Part shown: positions 42,101 to 51,169 of the stretch, in pieces
How positions within the stretch are numbered: position 1 is the stretch's first letter
Layout of the letters: the number at the start of each line of letters is the position of its first letter
Assembly (NCBI GenBank): GCA_964358485.1
Contig: CAYHPY010000001.1
Location: 147,960-211,959 of the forward strand
Length of the DNA stretch: 64,000 bases
Direction: 5' to 3'
DNA from: CAYHPY01 sp964358485
Lineage (GTDB): Bacteria > Elusimicrobiota > Elusimicrobia > UBA1565 > UBA9628
Translations under genes and position numbers: made by a program
The notes under the pieces: generated by a model
Database searches by the model: none
What the model saw: only the letters and a program-made list of their open reading frames with translations
Told to the model about the DNA's origin: nothing

Positions 42101-42260
42101 CATCGCGCCGGACGAGGCCCGCGGGGGGGCGTGCGAATACTGCCGCTTCGACGCCGTCTGCCGCAAGGCTCACGCGCCCTCCCGCCGACGGGCCGCGGAT
42201 TCCGCGCTCCGCCGTGAATATGACCGGAGCCGGAACCTGTCCGCCAAGGAGGATTCGTGA
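39141..42260 (+). CDS. addB: AddB-like helicase-nuclease subunit
   Basis: 1039 residues. Repairs double-strand breaks with AddA by resecting DNA ends. It lacks a strong Walker A, as in many AddB proteins with an inactive helicase. The C-terminal PD-(D/E)xK nuclease is visible (LRGRPDRVDL, VIDYKSTW). Four Cys that would hold the Fe-S staple are present: one in YARCPFRFF and three in CEYCRFDAVC. The gene overlaps addA (GTGA). Confidence 0.85.
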   Translation: MLKVACGPFSRLEEALAARIGEHPPGTCLAVVTPSRKLADRLERMLCLERGRALLNVRFHTFYSLALEVIEAAGPLAGAMVSDGLFHDKLIDALLPKRSSRGLSGAYRATVRDLVDAGVEPGSFRENFPDLIKEGPDQARLERLFSIQEKYLGAVERAGVLSSPALARLATAAVQENRAACLGRFEELYYYGFYDLTGTQADFFSAVAEAFPVRAFVPYRAGHPAFVFAKRLYDLRLHQAGAEPEHLPPVPGPAERLFCPGKTASGEGPKVEVLSVSGGRDEVWAAAKGILALARRPVDPVPFRDIGIVARTLEPFRTALAEVLAENAIPYSMETAGPLLRHPAAKLALNLLTLRAREFPARGVLGIIESPYFRIERFRGRSSGQELAANWRRLAARLGVHSGWLQWSGKLAPWLERDLELYPRAVEEGAVGRVVAKEDAAELWRLLEGWRTALGEGSSWTSWEDAAARAKSLLEDNFSVPKDDPGHPAWDAVLEAVESLKTFRLLGTEASWEEFLETFEEKLRRAVLSGPPLNGGVRVLDAMDARGESFRHLFLIGLEEGLFPRQVREDPLLSDPLRRALQDPAGYWIRPKLDGYEEERLLFCLLVGSASEGLTCVHSRSNEEGRPRVPSLYLRELCRAAGIDFQASIRSVPRQPLAKLRAEAPENLSPKEISLLMFRGGEDPGAYLAALGREAEPARGCLDRLCDLNGRGEAGPLDGLVGRPSEYLARMKIRGLSPTAVDTYARCPFRFFAGRLLNLEQADEPTERGELSPWVRGQLYHGVLQRFHEELRRTRYWERPDPKDAWRAALTGAEDEIFSERAGRALGLYPVLWESARRKMSRHLERFAAWDVREVRESGLIPFLLESELSAEAAGVSLRGRPDRVDLGREGELRVIDYKSTWPRSGPALLKKVLEMKAHQPPLYLELAGRLPGVESPRALGAFFYILEGEGKAAVQSFTAAEWSRVRETYLDRLGELVRQIEAGRFFIAPDEARGGACEYCRFDAVCRKAHAPSRRRAADSALRREYDRSRNLSAKEDS

Positions 42261-45200
42261 CCCCCGTCGATTCCGTCGCCCGGGATCTGGCCCGGCTGAG
42301 CCTGGAGGCCAACGTGGTGGTGGAGGCCGGCGCGGGGACCGGAAAGACCACCTTGTTGACGGACCGGATCCTGTTCCTGATCCTGGCCGGGGGAGGAGGC
42401 CGGGGATTGGAGGTGACCCGCCTGGCGGCGCTCACCTTCACGGAAAAGGCCGCCGGGGAGATCAAAGTCCGCCTGGCGGGCCGGCTGGAGGACATCCTGG
42501 CCTTCCTCGACGGGCGCCTGGAGGAGGGGCCGCGCCTGGATGCGGCCGCCGCGTCGGTGAGCGTCGCGAGAGAAAAATTCGGCCGAAACCCCGATGAGGT
42601 CCGGGGGTCCTGCGCGCGGGCGCTGGAGGACCTGGAGCGTGCCATGGTCGGCACGATCCACCATTTCGCCGCCCACATCCTGCGTCTGCATCCGGTGGAG
42701 GCGGGAGTGGACCCGGGCTTTCAGGTGGACCAAGGCGCGGCGTTCGACGATCTTTTCGAGGCGCGCTGGGCCTTGTGGCTGGACGCCGAGCTGGGAAACC
42801 GCGCTCCCCGGCGTCAGGCCTGGCTCGAGGTCTTGGAGCTGGCGCCCCTGGAGGACTTGGCCGAGCTCGCCCGCTCTCTGGCCGAGGAAGGGGTGAGGCA
42901 GGGCCGGGTCGGAACCACGCCGCAGCAGCGCGCCCGGCTCAAGGGACTGGCCGCGCGGGTCCGCAAGATTCCCGAAGGCAAGCCGGTCCTGGGGGCGACG
43001 AGCAAGCTCCCCGAGAAAATCCGGGCCATTTCCGGGCATTTGATGGATTTTCTGGAGGGCGCGGCCGTTCTGCCGGAGGCCCTGCCCGAGCCCGAATGGC
43101 CGTCGAGCAAATGGTCCGACAAATGGAAGGGTCTGTCGGGACGGGAGGATTTCGAGGAAGCCGAGGCCGTGGCGCAGTCCTGCGGCCCCGCCGCCGAGCT
43201 TCTGATCGGCAAGGCCGTGGCTCTGGTCCTGGATTTCTCGGACCGGTTTCGGGAGGAATACCGGCGGCGCGGGTGGATCGGCTACGACGGCCTTCTAGTC
43301 AAGGCGCGGGACCTGGTGCGGGACCATCCCGGAGTGCGCGAGGAGCTCAAGGGGCGCTTTGACGCCCTGCTCATCGATGAGTTTCAGGACACGGACCCCC
43401 TTCAGGGGGAACTTCTTCTGCTTTTGGCCGAGGCCCCGGGTTCCTCGGCGGCCGATTGGACGAAGGCCCGTCTGGGCGGCGGGCGAATTTTTCTCGTGGG
43501 AGACCCCAAGCAATCCATCTACCGCTTTCGGGGCGCCGACATTCGGGCCTATGAGCGCTTCACCGCGCACGTGCTCAAGCAGGGCGGCCTGCAATGTTCC
43601 CTGCAGACGAGCTTCCGAAGCCCGGCTGAGATTCTTGGCCCGGTGAACGCGGTCTTTTCCAAATTGATCCGTGAGGAGGAGGGCCTCCAGCCTCCCTACC
43701 GGCCGCTCTTGGCGGCCTCCCCTTCCAAGGCCGGCGGCCCCGCCGTGTTTCTCGGGCTGGTGGCCGACCCGGAGGCCCCCGGCGCCAAGGTCAAGGCCGC
43801 CCAAGCCCAGGAAGCGGAGGCGGCCTGGATCGCGGATTGGCTGGTCCGGGAATGCGCGCCGGGAGGCCGGCCGTTCAAGGACGTGGCGATTCTATTGAGG
43901 AGCTCGACTTCCCTTTCGACCTATCTGGACGCGCTCAAGGACGCGGGGGTGCGCTACGCGGTGGAGGCCGACCGGTATTTCTTCGGAACGCAGGAGTCGG
44001 TGGATTTCCTGAATCTGCTGAGGGTGCTGGACGACCCCGGCGACCGGCTCGCGTTGGCGGGCCTGCTAAGGTCCCCCCTGGCGGCGCTCGAGGACCGCGA
44101 GCTTTATTCCCTCTCCCGGGCCAAATCCCTGACTTATTTGAAGGATCCTCCGGCGGGCGTTTTGGGGCGCGATTCGGCCCGGCGGTTGGGCGCGTTCTTC
44201 GCCGTCCTGCGGCGATTGCGGGCGGCGGCGGGGCGCAGGCCGCTGGCGGAATTCATCTCGATGGTTCTGCGTGATACTCTGATCCTGGAGCTCGGCTGCG
44301 CCGCCTATCATGGGGATCAAACCGCTTCCAACCTTCTGAAATTCACCCGCCTGGCGGCCGAAGCGGGGGAAACCGGCTCGACCTTGAAGGAATTCATCGC
44401 GCGGGTGGAGGCCGAGAAAGGCAAGAGCTCCGGAGAAGGGGAGAGCCCCCTGGCCGACGAGCAGTTGGACGCGGTCCGCATTCTCACGATCCATAAGGCC
44501 AAGGGCCTTGAGTTTCCGGTGGTGATCATCCCCAACCTCGCGGCCAAGCGCGGGGGGGGATTCGCCGCGCCCGCCGTCAAGGTGGACTGGAGCGCCGCAA
44601 CCGCGGGCTTGAGGCTCAAGTCCTGCGGCGTCGCGGACCTGGCGATGGCCCTTATCGAGCATGAGGAGGCCCTCCGGGAGGAGCACGAAACCCGGCGCCT
44701 GCTGTATGTGGCCATGACCCGGGCCCGGGAGAAGCTGTTTTTGTTGGGCGCGGCTCCCTCGGACCGGACCGCCTTGGGGGCGCTTCTCCAGGAAGGCGGG
44801 GCTTGGGCTCCCGCGGACTCGGGCCTTAAGGAGTTGACGCTGGACGCCTCCCACCGGATCGGGATTCTTCGGGTGTCCGCGGCGCCCCGCGCGCGGCGGG
44901 AGGCCTTGGCGCCCCCGGAAAAAATTAAGTTCGACGCGCAGGCTCTGGCCAAGCTGCGGCTGGAGCGCGAAAAAATCCGCGATCAGGCCTCGGTCCCCTT
45001 GGTGTCGACCCCCTCGGCCCTTCTGCGGGAGGCCGAGAAGCCGCGGCGTCCCTTCGACGAACTGGAAAGTCCGGCGGGAGCGATCGGCGCCCGGACCGGC
45101 CAGCTGTGCCACCGGGTTTTGGAAGGATGGGATTTTAAATCGAGAGGGGAACTTGAGGCGCTTCTGCGCTCCTCGGCGGGGGTACTGGAAAAGCTTTACC

Positions 45201-45565
45201 CGGAGAGCGATTGGGCCGCCATCGCCGCGGACGCCCGCGAGGCCCTGGAGGCTTTCGCCTCATCGGCCGCGTGCCGGGAGCTGGCCCGGGCGCTGGTCCT
45301 GGGGCGGGAGGTTCCCTTCGCCTATCCGGCCGAGGGGCGCCTGATGCGCGGAGCCATCGACCTTTTGGTCCGAGTTGACGGCAAGCTTTGGGTGGTGGAT
45401 TACAAGACGGACCGGATCAAGCCGGGCGAAGCGGCGCGAAGAGCCGCCTTCTACGCGCCCCAGGGGCGGGCCTACGCGCAGGCGGCGAGCCTGGCCCTGG
45501 GGGAGGCGGCCGGGTTCAAGGTGATCTTCCTGCGCACGGGAGAAGCGGTGGAGGTGACGCTGTGA
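42257..45565 (+). CDS. addA: AddA-like UvrD-family helicase-nuclease
   Basis: 1102 residues from a GTG with GGAGG upstream. UvrD motifs: GAGTGKTT (Walker A), LTFTEKAAGE, LIDEFQDTDPLQ (Walker B), VGDPKQSIYRFRGAD, TIHKAKGLEFPVV and RLLYVAMTRAREKL. The C-terminal nuclease domain has GAIDLLVRVDGKLWVVDYKTD. Works as an ATP-driven 3'-5' motor and nuclease with AddB. Confidence 0.92.
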   Translation: MTPVDSVARDLARLSLEANVVVEAGAGTGKTTLLTDRILFLILAGGGGRGLEVTRLAALTFTEKAAGEIKVRLAGRLEDILAFLDGRLEEGPRLDAAAASVSVAREKFGRNPDEVRGSCARALEDLERAMVGTIHHFAAHILRLHPVEAGVDPGFQVDQGAAFDDLFEARWALWLDAELGNRAPRRQAWLEVLELAPLEDLAELARSLAEEGVRQGRVGTTPQQRARLKGLAARVRKIPEGKPVLGATSKLPEKIRAISGHLMDFLEGAAVLPEALPEPEWPSSKWSDKWKGLSGREDFEEAEAVAQSCGPAAELLIGKAVALVLDFSDRFREEYRRRGWIGYDGLLVKARDLVRDHPGVREELKGRFDALLIDEFQDTDPLQGELLLLLAEAPGSSAADWTKARLGGGRIFLVGDPKQSIYRFRGADIRAYERFTAHVLKQGGLQCSLQTSFRSPAEILGPVNAVFSKLIREEEGLQPPYRPLLAASPSKAGGPAVFLGLVADPEAPGAKVKAAQAQEAEAAWIADWLVRECAPGGRPFKDVAILLRSSTSLSTYLDALKDAGVRYAVEADRYFFGTQESVDFLNLLRVLDDPGDRLALAGLLRSPLAALEDRELYSLSRAKSLTYLKDPPAGVLGRDSARRLGAFFAVLRRLRAAAGRRPLAEFISMVLRDTLILELGCAAYHGDQTASNLLKFTRLAAEAGETGSTLKEFIARVEAEKGKSSGEGESPLADEQLDAVRILTIHKAKGLEFPVVIIPNLAAKRGGGFAAPAVKVDWSAATAGLRLKSCGVADLAMALIEHEEALREEHETRRLLYVAMTRAREKLFLLGAAPSDRTALGALLQEGGAWAPADSGLKELTLDASHRIGILRVSAAPRARREALAPPEKIKFDAQALAKLRLEREKIRDQASVPLVSTPSALLREAEKPRRPFDELESPAGAIGARTGQLCHRVLEGWDFKSRGELEALLRSSAGVLEKLYPESDWAAIAADAREALEAFASSAACRELARALVLGREVPFAYPAEGRLMRGAIDLLVRVDGKLWVVDYKTDRIKPGEAARRAAFYAPQGRAYAQAASLALGEAAGFKVIFLRTGEAVEVTL

Positions 45566-45945
45566 TCGAAGGCGCCAAGGACAGGCTCCGCGGGCTCGGG
45601 ATCGACCCCGGAGAAATCGAGGAAAGCTTCATCCGCTCGGGCGGCAAGGGCGGGCAAAACGTCAATAAAGTTTCGACCTGCGTGCAGTTGGTTTGGTCCC
45701 GCGGCGGGATCGTGGTGCGCTGCGAGACGGAGCGCTCCCAGGCCGCCAACCGCGGGCGCGCGTGGGGGGAGTTGGTCCGCCGGGTGGAGGACGTCCGCCG
45801 CCGCGCGGCCGAGGCGGCCCGCCAGGCCCGGGAGGCCGAGCGCCGCCGGACGCGCCGACCTCCCCGCAAGGCGCGGGAGAAGCGCCTGGAGAGCAAGCGG
45901 CGGCGTTCCGATCTTAAGCGGTCCCGGGGATCCTGGTCGGAGTAG
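45562..45945 (+). CDS. GGQ-domain release-factor-like protein (ArfB-type)
   Basis: 127 residues from a GTG (GTGA overlap with addA). The catalytic GGQ is in RSGGKGGQNVNKVST; the C-terminus is very Arg/Lys-rich, as in ArfB/YaeJ, whose tail enters the mRNA channel of stalled ribosomes. It would hydrolyse peptidyl-tRNA. It lacks the codon-recognition domains of RF1/RF2. Co-transcription with addAB is a context oddity; no functional link known. Confidence 0.85.
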   Translation: MIEGAKDRLRGLGIDPGEIEESFIRSGGKGGQNVNKVSTCVQLVWSRGGIVVRCETERSQAANRGRAWGELVRRVEDVRRRAAEAARQAREAERRRTRRPPRKAREKRLESKRRRSDLKRSRGSWSE

Positions 45946-47469
45946 CTACTTCTGCCCGCCCATCGCCTGCGACTGCATCCAGCCGTTGCAGTCGTTTTTG
46001 TTCCAGAGGGCCTTGGCGTCCTGGTCTCCGCGAATCTGGTACTTGTTGGCCAAAGACATGTAGTCCTTGCTTTGGATGGCGGTGTACATGTCCGAGCAGG
46101 TTTGGGCTTGGCCCTTGCCGCCCTTGAGGTTGATCTTCGGGGTTTGAGTCCCCGCTCCGGCTGCGCCCGCCGCCCTTTGGGCGGCCGTGGCTGTCGGAGC
46201 GCCGGACGGGGCCGCCCCGGCCTGGGCGGGGGGGCCGGTTGGAGCGGGTCGGACGGCGGCCGCGGCGGCGGCTTGCGGGGTCTGCGCGGAAACTGGGGCC
46301 TGGGTCTGGAGCTGGGAAACCGCTGAGGTTTGTCCTGAGGCGGGGGCGGCCGCGCCGAGCTCGCCCATGGAGGCCAGCGGCCGCGGCGAGGGCGAGCCTC
46401 CGGGCCCCATGGGGCCGCTCGAGGTTGGGGCGGGGCTTTGAGAGATCGGACCTCCCGCGATCGGGCCCGAGCCGATCGGCCCGCCCCCGGGCCGGGCTTG
46501 AAAGCCGGCGGCCATCGGGAGGTTCTGATCGGCGGCGGCGGCTTGCGCGGCGGCCGCGGCGTCGCCCGCGAGCGCGGCCGCGGTCGCGCTGGAGGCGGCG
46601 GCCAAGGCGCGGGCCTCCAGGCCCATGAACTGCTCCATGCTTTTTTGGGAATGGATCATTTTTCCGACGGCCTTGAGCGTGTCCTCATCGGAGATTTGGG
46701 GAACGTCCGGCGCAAAGCCCAGCAGGTCGTTGCCTTGGAAGGACTGTCCGTGGAATTTTTCGGTGAAGGCCGTCAGGTGCAGGGGCGCGGGCGAGCCGAA
46801 GCTCCCTTCCGACGGATTGATCCAGAAATGCCCCATCTCCTGGATCAAGGAGGAGGAGGCCCCGGTCGCGGGGTTGTCGGCGGGGAGGCCGGGAAGGCTC
46901 CGGAGCATCACGATGTTGTTGCCGAGAAACGCGGCCTTGGCCAGAACCGGCCGTTCCCCGGGGCCGGCCATTTTCTCCAGCTCCATGAGGGCGGAAACCG
47001 CGATCAGGGCGCCTTCCCCTTCGGCCACTAAATTGACCCGGGCCTGCGCCTTGCGGGCGGCCAGAATCTGCGAGGCCAGGGAGTGGATCGTCTCATTTCT
47101 TTTGACGGCCCAAAGGCGCGTGTCGAGGTACCACACCGGAAGCGGCGTTCCTACCCCCAGCATGGCGGCATATCCCGGGTCCTTGCTGGAGCGCCCGAAC
47201 CAAGAGGACCAGCCGTCGAATCCGGGAATCGGCTTGCCCATATTGGGTTGAAGGATGAAGGGGGCCTGAAGGCGGTCGGCCACCAGGAAGGTGATTTGCC
47301 GCGTCCCCGCCGGCGAGCGTTCCGAGATCAGGGACTGGAGGATCTCTTCATTGGCGGCGGTTTGGCCGCCTTCCTCGCGGCTTTCCATGAGCATCGGCAT
47401 GCCGATGATGCCGCAGGCCAGGAGGACGAAGGCGACCAGGGCCGCGGCGATTTTCATGGATGATGTCAT
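45946..47469 (-). CDS. membrane-anchored/exported protein with Ala/Pro/Gly-rich region, unknown
   Basis: 507 residues (ATG at 47469; another ATG four codons in). N-terminal hydrophobic anchor about 6-25. Residues 50-290 are globular, with AEGEGALIAVSALMELEK resembling a lipase/hydrolase nucleophile-elbow surrounding (G-x-G-x rather than G-x-S-x-G), so no activity is claimed. Residues 290-440 are low complexity (AAAA, GPIGSGP). The C-terminal 60 residues carry two Cys (TCSDMYTAIQ, NDCNGWMQ), possibly disulfide-bonded. Confidence 0.62.
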   Translation of the reverse strand: MTSSMKIAAALVAFVLLACGIIGMPMLMESREEGGQTAANEEILQSLISERSPAGTRQITFLVADRLQAPFILQPNMGKPIPGFDGWSSWFGRSSKDPGYAAMLGVGTPLPVWYLDTRLWAVKRNETIHSLASQILAARKAQARVNLVAEGEGALIAVSALMELEKMAGPGERPVLAKAAFLGNNIVMLRSLPGLPADNPATGASSSLIQEMGHFWINPSEGSFGSPAPLHLTAFTEKFHGQSFQGNDLLGFAPDVPQISDEDTLKAVGKMIHSQKSMEQFMGLEARALAAASSATAAALAGDAAAAAQAAAADQNLPMAAGFQARPGGGPIGSGPIAGGPISQSPAPTSSGPMGPGGSPSPRPLASMGELGAAAPASGQTSAVSQLQTQAPVSAQTPQAAAAAAVRPAPTGPPAQAGAAPSGAPTATAAQRAAGAAGAGTQTPKINLKGGKGQAQTCSDMYTAIQSKDYMSLANKYQIRGDQDAKALWNKNDCNGWMQSQAMGGQK

Positions 47470-47497
47470 GGGCTGGCTCTATGAGACTTTTTTCAGA

Positions 47498-47614
47498 TTA
47501 GCAGTTTGGTTCGGGCTGTCGCCAGTCGGGGCGAGCGCCCGGCGCGTGAACGGCCGCCAACAAGGCGGCCGCTAAAATTCCCGGAAGGACGGCTTTTAAT
47601 GCTCTGTTTCTCAT
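47498..47614 (-). CDS. possible 38-residue exported peptide
   Basis: ATG at 47614 with GGAGAG 5 nt upstream and CATAAT (47636-47631) before that. The product has a signal-peptide-like core (KAVLPGILAAALLAAVHA) and a short Pro/Trp tail ending in Cys. It fills most of the gap between two minus-strand genes. Short length limits confidence. Confidence 0.35.
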   Translation of the reverse strand: MRNRALKAVLPGILAAALLAAVHAPGARPDWRQPEPNC

Positions 47615-47631
47615 AGGCTCTCCTGCGGGGA

Positions 47632-50600
47632 TTATGGCATCTTGGAACGAGGTAGGATGGAGATCGGGCGGGATGGGTCTCCAAAGAGAACCGGGGTCTG
47701 CTCCCGGTCCATGCCCGAGGCCGCCCGGGTCACGCCGTCCCGGACGAAATCCCGCAATTCCCCCGCGGTGATGGTCCGGTCTCGGTCGGCGTCAGCCGCC
47801 CCTCGAAGGCCTTTCAATAGAAAGTAGCTGAAGAGCCCGTGGCGCCCCGCGCCGTAGCCGGAGCTGACCTGGTCCTCTTGGGCGGCGGCCAGCAAAGTCA
47901 CGTGCGGGGGCAAGGTTCCCCCGATGGGGGCCACCCGGTTGACCAGGGGGCGGGCCGAGGCCAGCAGCGGGCGGCTCTCCCGGTCCGAGCCGCTGAAGCA
48001 GGCGTCGAGAAAAATCGAGACGGAACGGACTTTGAGCGAGGCGGCCAAATCCTTTAAATCCTGCAAGGGAAAGCCGGTCTCGGCGGGATAGTTGGGATCG
48101 CCGTCCTCCGGGATGAGAAAGGCGTCGTGGCTTTTCAGATCCGGAGCGCCGTGCCCCGCGATGAAGATGTAGACGTCCGAATCGGCCCGGGCCCGCCGGG
48201 AGAGCCAGCCGCCCTTGGAGAAGGCCTTGCGGAACTCCCCCAGGGTCGCGTCCTCGCCGAGGAAGAAAATGTGATCCTTGGAATCGGGGACGCCGAGGGC
48301 CTTGACCGCGTACTCCCGGAAGACCGTGGCGTCCCTTCGGGCATAGGTCACGGCCGGAGCTTTGCGGTAATTCTCGATGCCGAAGATGACGGCCAGGGCC
48401 TCCGGCCGGGCGGGCGCCGAAAGGTCCAGGGGCTCATCGACATCCACCCGAAGTCCGGGGGCGGAGGGGGCGGGGCTCTTGGCCCCGGCTTCGGCGACGA
48501 CCACCTCGCGAATGGGAGCCACGAGGCGGCCGATGGGAACCGAGAGCGGGGCCGAGTTTCCGTAGCGGCCTTCGCGTTCTGAGAGTTGGACCGAGAAGTC
48601 CAGGGCCGGCCCGGAATATTGGGTATTGGCGAAAACGGTGAAGGTCGCGTCCCGGCTTTCGCCGGGTTTGAGCTCCCCGAGGTCCCGCCCCGGCTCGCCT
48701 TGAATGAAGAGGTCCGGGTTGGATTTCATCAAGGCCAGCTTGACGCCCCGGGCCGCCGAGCCGCCGTCGTTTTTGATCCGCAGGGTCAACTCGGCCAGTT
48801 CTCCGGGCTCGACCTTGGCGTTTGCGTTGGCGTCCTTGACCCCGAAATCGGCGAGGGCGAGCTTGGGCGGCAAGAATTCGCGTGTCTTGAAAGTGAGCCG
48901 GACCGGGGGAGCCGCGAAGCGGTTGGCGTCGGCGACTTTAAGTTCCAGGGTTCGGCTCCCGGAGGGGACGCCGGGCCCCGCGCGAACCTGGATTTCCACC
49001 GGCCGGGACTGGCCTTTGGCCAGGTCCCCCGCCCGGGAGAGCGCCGGATAGGACAGGCCGCTCCCGGCCGGGGGTTCGATCGAGACCGCGGCCCCGAAGG
49101 CCGGGCCGGGGCCCGCGTTGGCGATTTGAACGACGATCACGGCCTTCTCGCCCGCGTCCAGGACTGCGTCGCCGCCCTCGTCGCGGAAGGAGACCTCGGC
49201 CTTCAGGGAGGGGGGAAGCTCCGGGCGGCGGGCGGTCTCCGGGGAGGACTCCCCCGAGGTCCACGAGGCGAGCAGGCCCAGCTTCGGGTCGGTGATTTTA
49301 AGCGTCCGGAAATTTTTGACCAACTCCCCGTCCTTGAGGGTGTACCGGAACGCCGCCTCGGCCTCGACCCCCGCGTTCTTGATCCGGGGCGCCTCGGCCC
49401 GCGGCACGCGGAGGGAAACGGAGATCATCTCGCCGGCCGCGGTTTCCGCGGGGAAGGTTTCCGTCTCCGGATCGTAGCGCCCCAAAGTGACCGTGGGACG
49501 CTCGATTTTGTCGGCGTTCAAGAACGCCTCCACCTCGGGGGCCAATTCCCGCGTCTCGCGCTCAAGACGCTCCGCGAATTCCTCCTCGATCGCCTTGATC
49601 TTGGCCTCGAGCGTCGCTTCGGAGGCCGCCGCCGAAGCCTCGGCCTCCCGCCGACGGGCCTCGTATTCGGCGTTGGACTCAAATTCCCCCTTCGGAGAAA
49701 GCAAGCCGGCCTTTCCCGCTTCCTGGGCGGTTCGCGCCTCGCGGATTCGGGCCTCTTTTTCGGCCTGGATTTTGGCGGCCAAGCGGACGGTCTCTTCCGC
49801 GCGCCACGCGATCCGGCTTTTTAAGCCCAAGGCCTGCGGCAGGCGCCAGACCGACGCCCGGCCGGTCCCGGAGACCAGAAGGTACTCCCCGCTCGGCGAC
49901 GCCGCGAGATTTTGGAATTTATTTTTCCCGGAGTCCAGGGTTTGGAGCCAGCGGCCGCTGCGATAGTCCAGAAGTTTTATCTCGGATTTCTCATGGGCGT
50001 TGTAAATGTAAAAAAGGCCGTCCGGGGAAAAAGAGAAGTCTCCGAAATACTCGGGCACGTCCAAGGTGTGGGTCAGGCGAAGCCCGTCGGCCCGGCGCTC
50101 GAGAATCGCCAATTTGTCCGCGCCGGCCGTCGCCGCCAGGACGCTCCCATCGGCGCTCATTTTAAGCCAGTCGCTGATATTTCCCAGGCCGGAGGCCTCC
50201 ACGGAGAAATGCTTTCCGCCGGCGCGCAGGTCGACGACGTGAAATTCCCCCAGGGCCGTGAAGGCCGCCATCCCGGAATCCTCGGAGAATTGAAAGTTTT
50301 GCGGGTAGAAGAAGTCGTCCTCGTAGGCGAACGTTCCGGCGGCCAAATCAAAGATTCGCACGCGGCCGTTTTTTTGTCCCTCGACGGATTGGATGTAGGC
50401 CAACCAGCGGCCGTTCGGGGAAAACGCCAGTCGGCACCAGCTCCCGCGCATCCAACCCAGCGGCGATTGCTTCCCGGTCGAGGTGTCGACCAGCATTCCC
50501 TTGAATTGCCCCACTCTCCCCACGCAATAGGCCAAATACTTCCCGTCCGGACCGCCCCAGGCCACGCCGGAGACCTCCCCGGGGTCGGCCACCTTCCGGC

Positions 50601-51042
50601 CGGATCGGGCCTCCCAGGCGGTGTATTTTTTGGAGCCTTCCCCGACCCCGAAGTATTTGCCGTCCGGGGAAAATTCATGGTAGGCGCCCGCGGCCGGGGC
50701 GTTTTGAGTCCAGAGTTCCCGGCCTTCCTTCAGGTCGTAGACCGTCACCGGAGTCTCGGGCCCTGAGTACGGGTCCCACCAGGCCAGTAAATTTCCATCC
50801 CGGGAGAGGGAAATGTAGCTGGCGCGGGCCGGAATCTCGCGGACGATCTTCCAAGTTCCGGTTTCGGCGAAGACGATCTTGCGGCGCTCGGTCCAGGCCA
50901 AGTATTTTCCATCCTGGGACCAGCGGTGCCATTCGCCGGGAGGGCTGAAAACCGGGGCGTCGGCCGCCTGGGCTCCCGGGGCCGGCGCGGCCCAGAGCGT
51001 CAGCGCCGCCGCGAGGATTCGGGAAGTCCGCTTCAGGCTCAT
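47632..51042 (-). CDS. large exported caspase-like (C14) protein with propeller and CARDB-like domains
   Basis: 1136 residues; signal peptide about 1-27. Residues 30-400 form WD40-like blades (WSQDGKYLAW, FSPDGKYFG, SPNGRWLAY). Then a coiled coil rich in Glu/Ala, and about 640-860 two or more CARDB/NEW3-like Ig domains (IANAGPGPA, ELTLRIKNDGGSA). The last 260 residues are a caspase-like domain with His in FIAGHGAP and Cys in LDACFSGSD, followed by an EF-hand-like loop (DADRDRTITAGEL). A Ca-dependent exported protease is a reasonable inference. Confidence 0.85.
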   Translation of the reverse strand: MSLKRTSRILAAALTLWAAPAPGAQAADAPVFSPPGEWHRWSQDGKYLAWTERRKIVFAETGTWKIVREIPARASYISLSRDGNLLAWWDPYSGPETPVTVYDLKEGRELWTQNAPAAGAYHEFSPDGKYFGVGEGSKKYTAWEARSGRKVADPGEVSGVAWGGPDGKYLAYCVGRVGQFKGMLVDTSTGKQSPLGWMRGSWCRLAFSPNGRWLAYIQSVEGQKNGRVRIFDLAAGTFAYEDDFFYPQNFQFSEDSGMAAFTALGEFHVVDLRAGGKHFSVEASGLGNISDWLKMSADGSVLAATAGADKLAILERRADGLRLTHTLDVPEYFGDFSFSPDGLFYIYNAHEKSEIKLLDYRSGRWLQTLDSGKNKFQNLAASPSGEYLLVSGTGRASVWRLPQALGLKSRIAWRAEETVRLAAKIQAEKEARIREARTAQEAGKAGLLSPKGEFESNAEYEARRREAEASAAASEATLEAKIKAIEEEFAERLERETRELAPEVEAFLNADKIERPTVTLGRYDPETETFPAETAAGEMISVSLRVPRAEAPRIKNAGVEAEAAFRYTLKDGELVKNFRTLKITDPKLGLLASWTSGESSPETARRPELPPSLKAEVSFRDEGGDAVLDAGEKAVIVVQIANAGPGPAFGAAVSIEPPAGSGLSYPALSRAGDLAKGQSRPVEIQVRAGPGVPSGSRTLELKVADANRFAAPPVRLTFKTREFLPPKLALADFGVKDANANAKVEPGELAELTLRIKNDGGSAARGVKLALMKSNPDLFIQGEPGRDLGELKPGESRDATFTVFANTQYSGPALDFSVQLSEREGRYGNSAPLSVPIGRLVAPIREVVVAEAGAKSPAPSAPGLRVDVDEPLDLSAPARPEALAVIFGIENYRKAPAVTYARRDATVFREYAVKALGVPDSKDHIFFLGEDATLGEFRKAFSKGGWLSRRARADSDVYIFIAGHGAPDLKSHDAFLIPEDGDPNYPAETGFPLQDLKDLAASLKVRSVSIFLDACFSGSDRESRPLLASARPLVNRVAPIGGTLPPHVTLLAAAQEDQVSSGYGAGRHGLFSYFLLKGLRGAADADRDRTITAGELRDFVRDGVTRAASGMDREQTPVLFGDPSRPISILPRSKMP

Positions 51043-51157
51043 TCCAAGGGTGATGGTACAAAATGGTCTGAGGGCCCGCCCAGGGCCCAAATTCGGGTGG
51101 GTCCTTTGCCCGTTCCCGGTGGGACTTTAGACGCTTTTTAAAGGATGATTCGGGGGG

Positions 51158-51163
51158 CATAAT
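51158..51163 (+). promoter_or_regulatory. -10-like CATAAT close to start codon
   Basis: CATAAT, 6 nt before the ATG at 51170; no Shine-Dalgarno in between. Confidence 0.4.
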
Positions 51164-51169
51164 AGGGCA

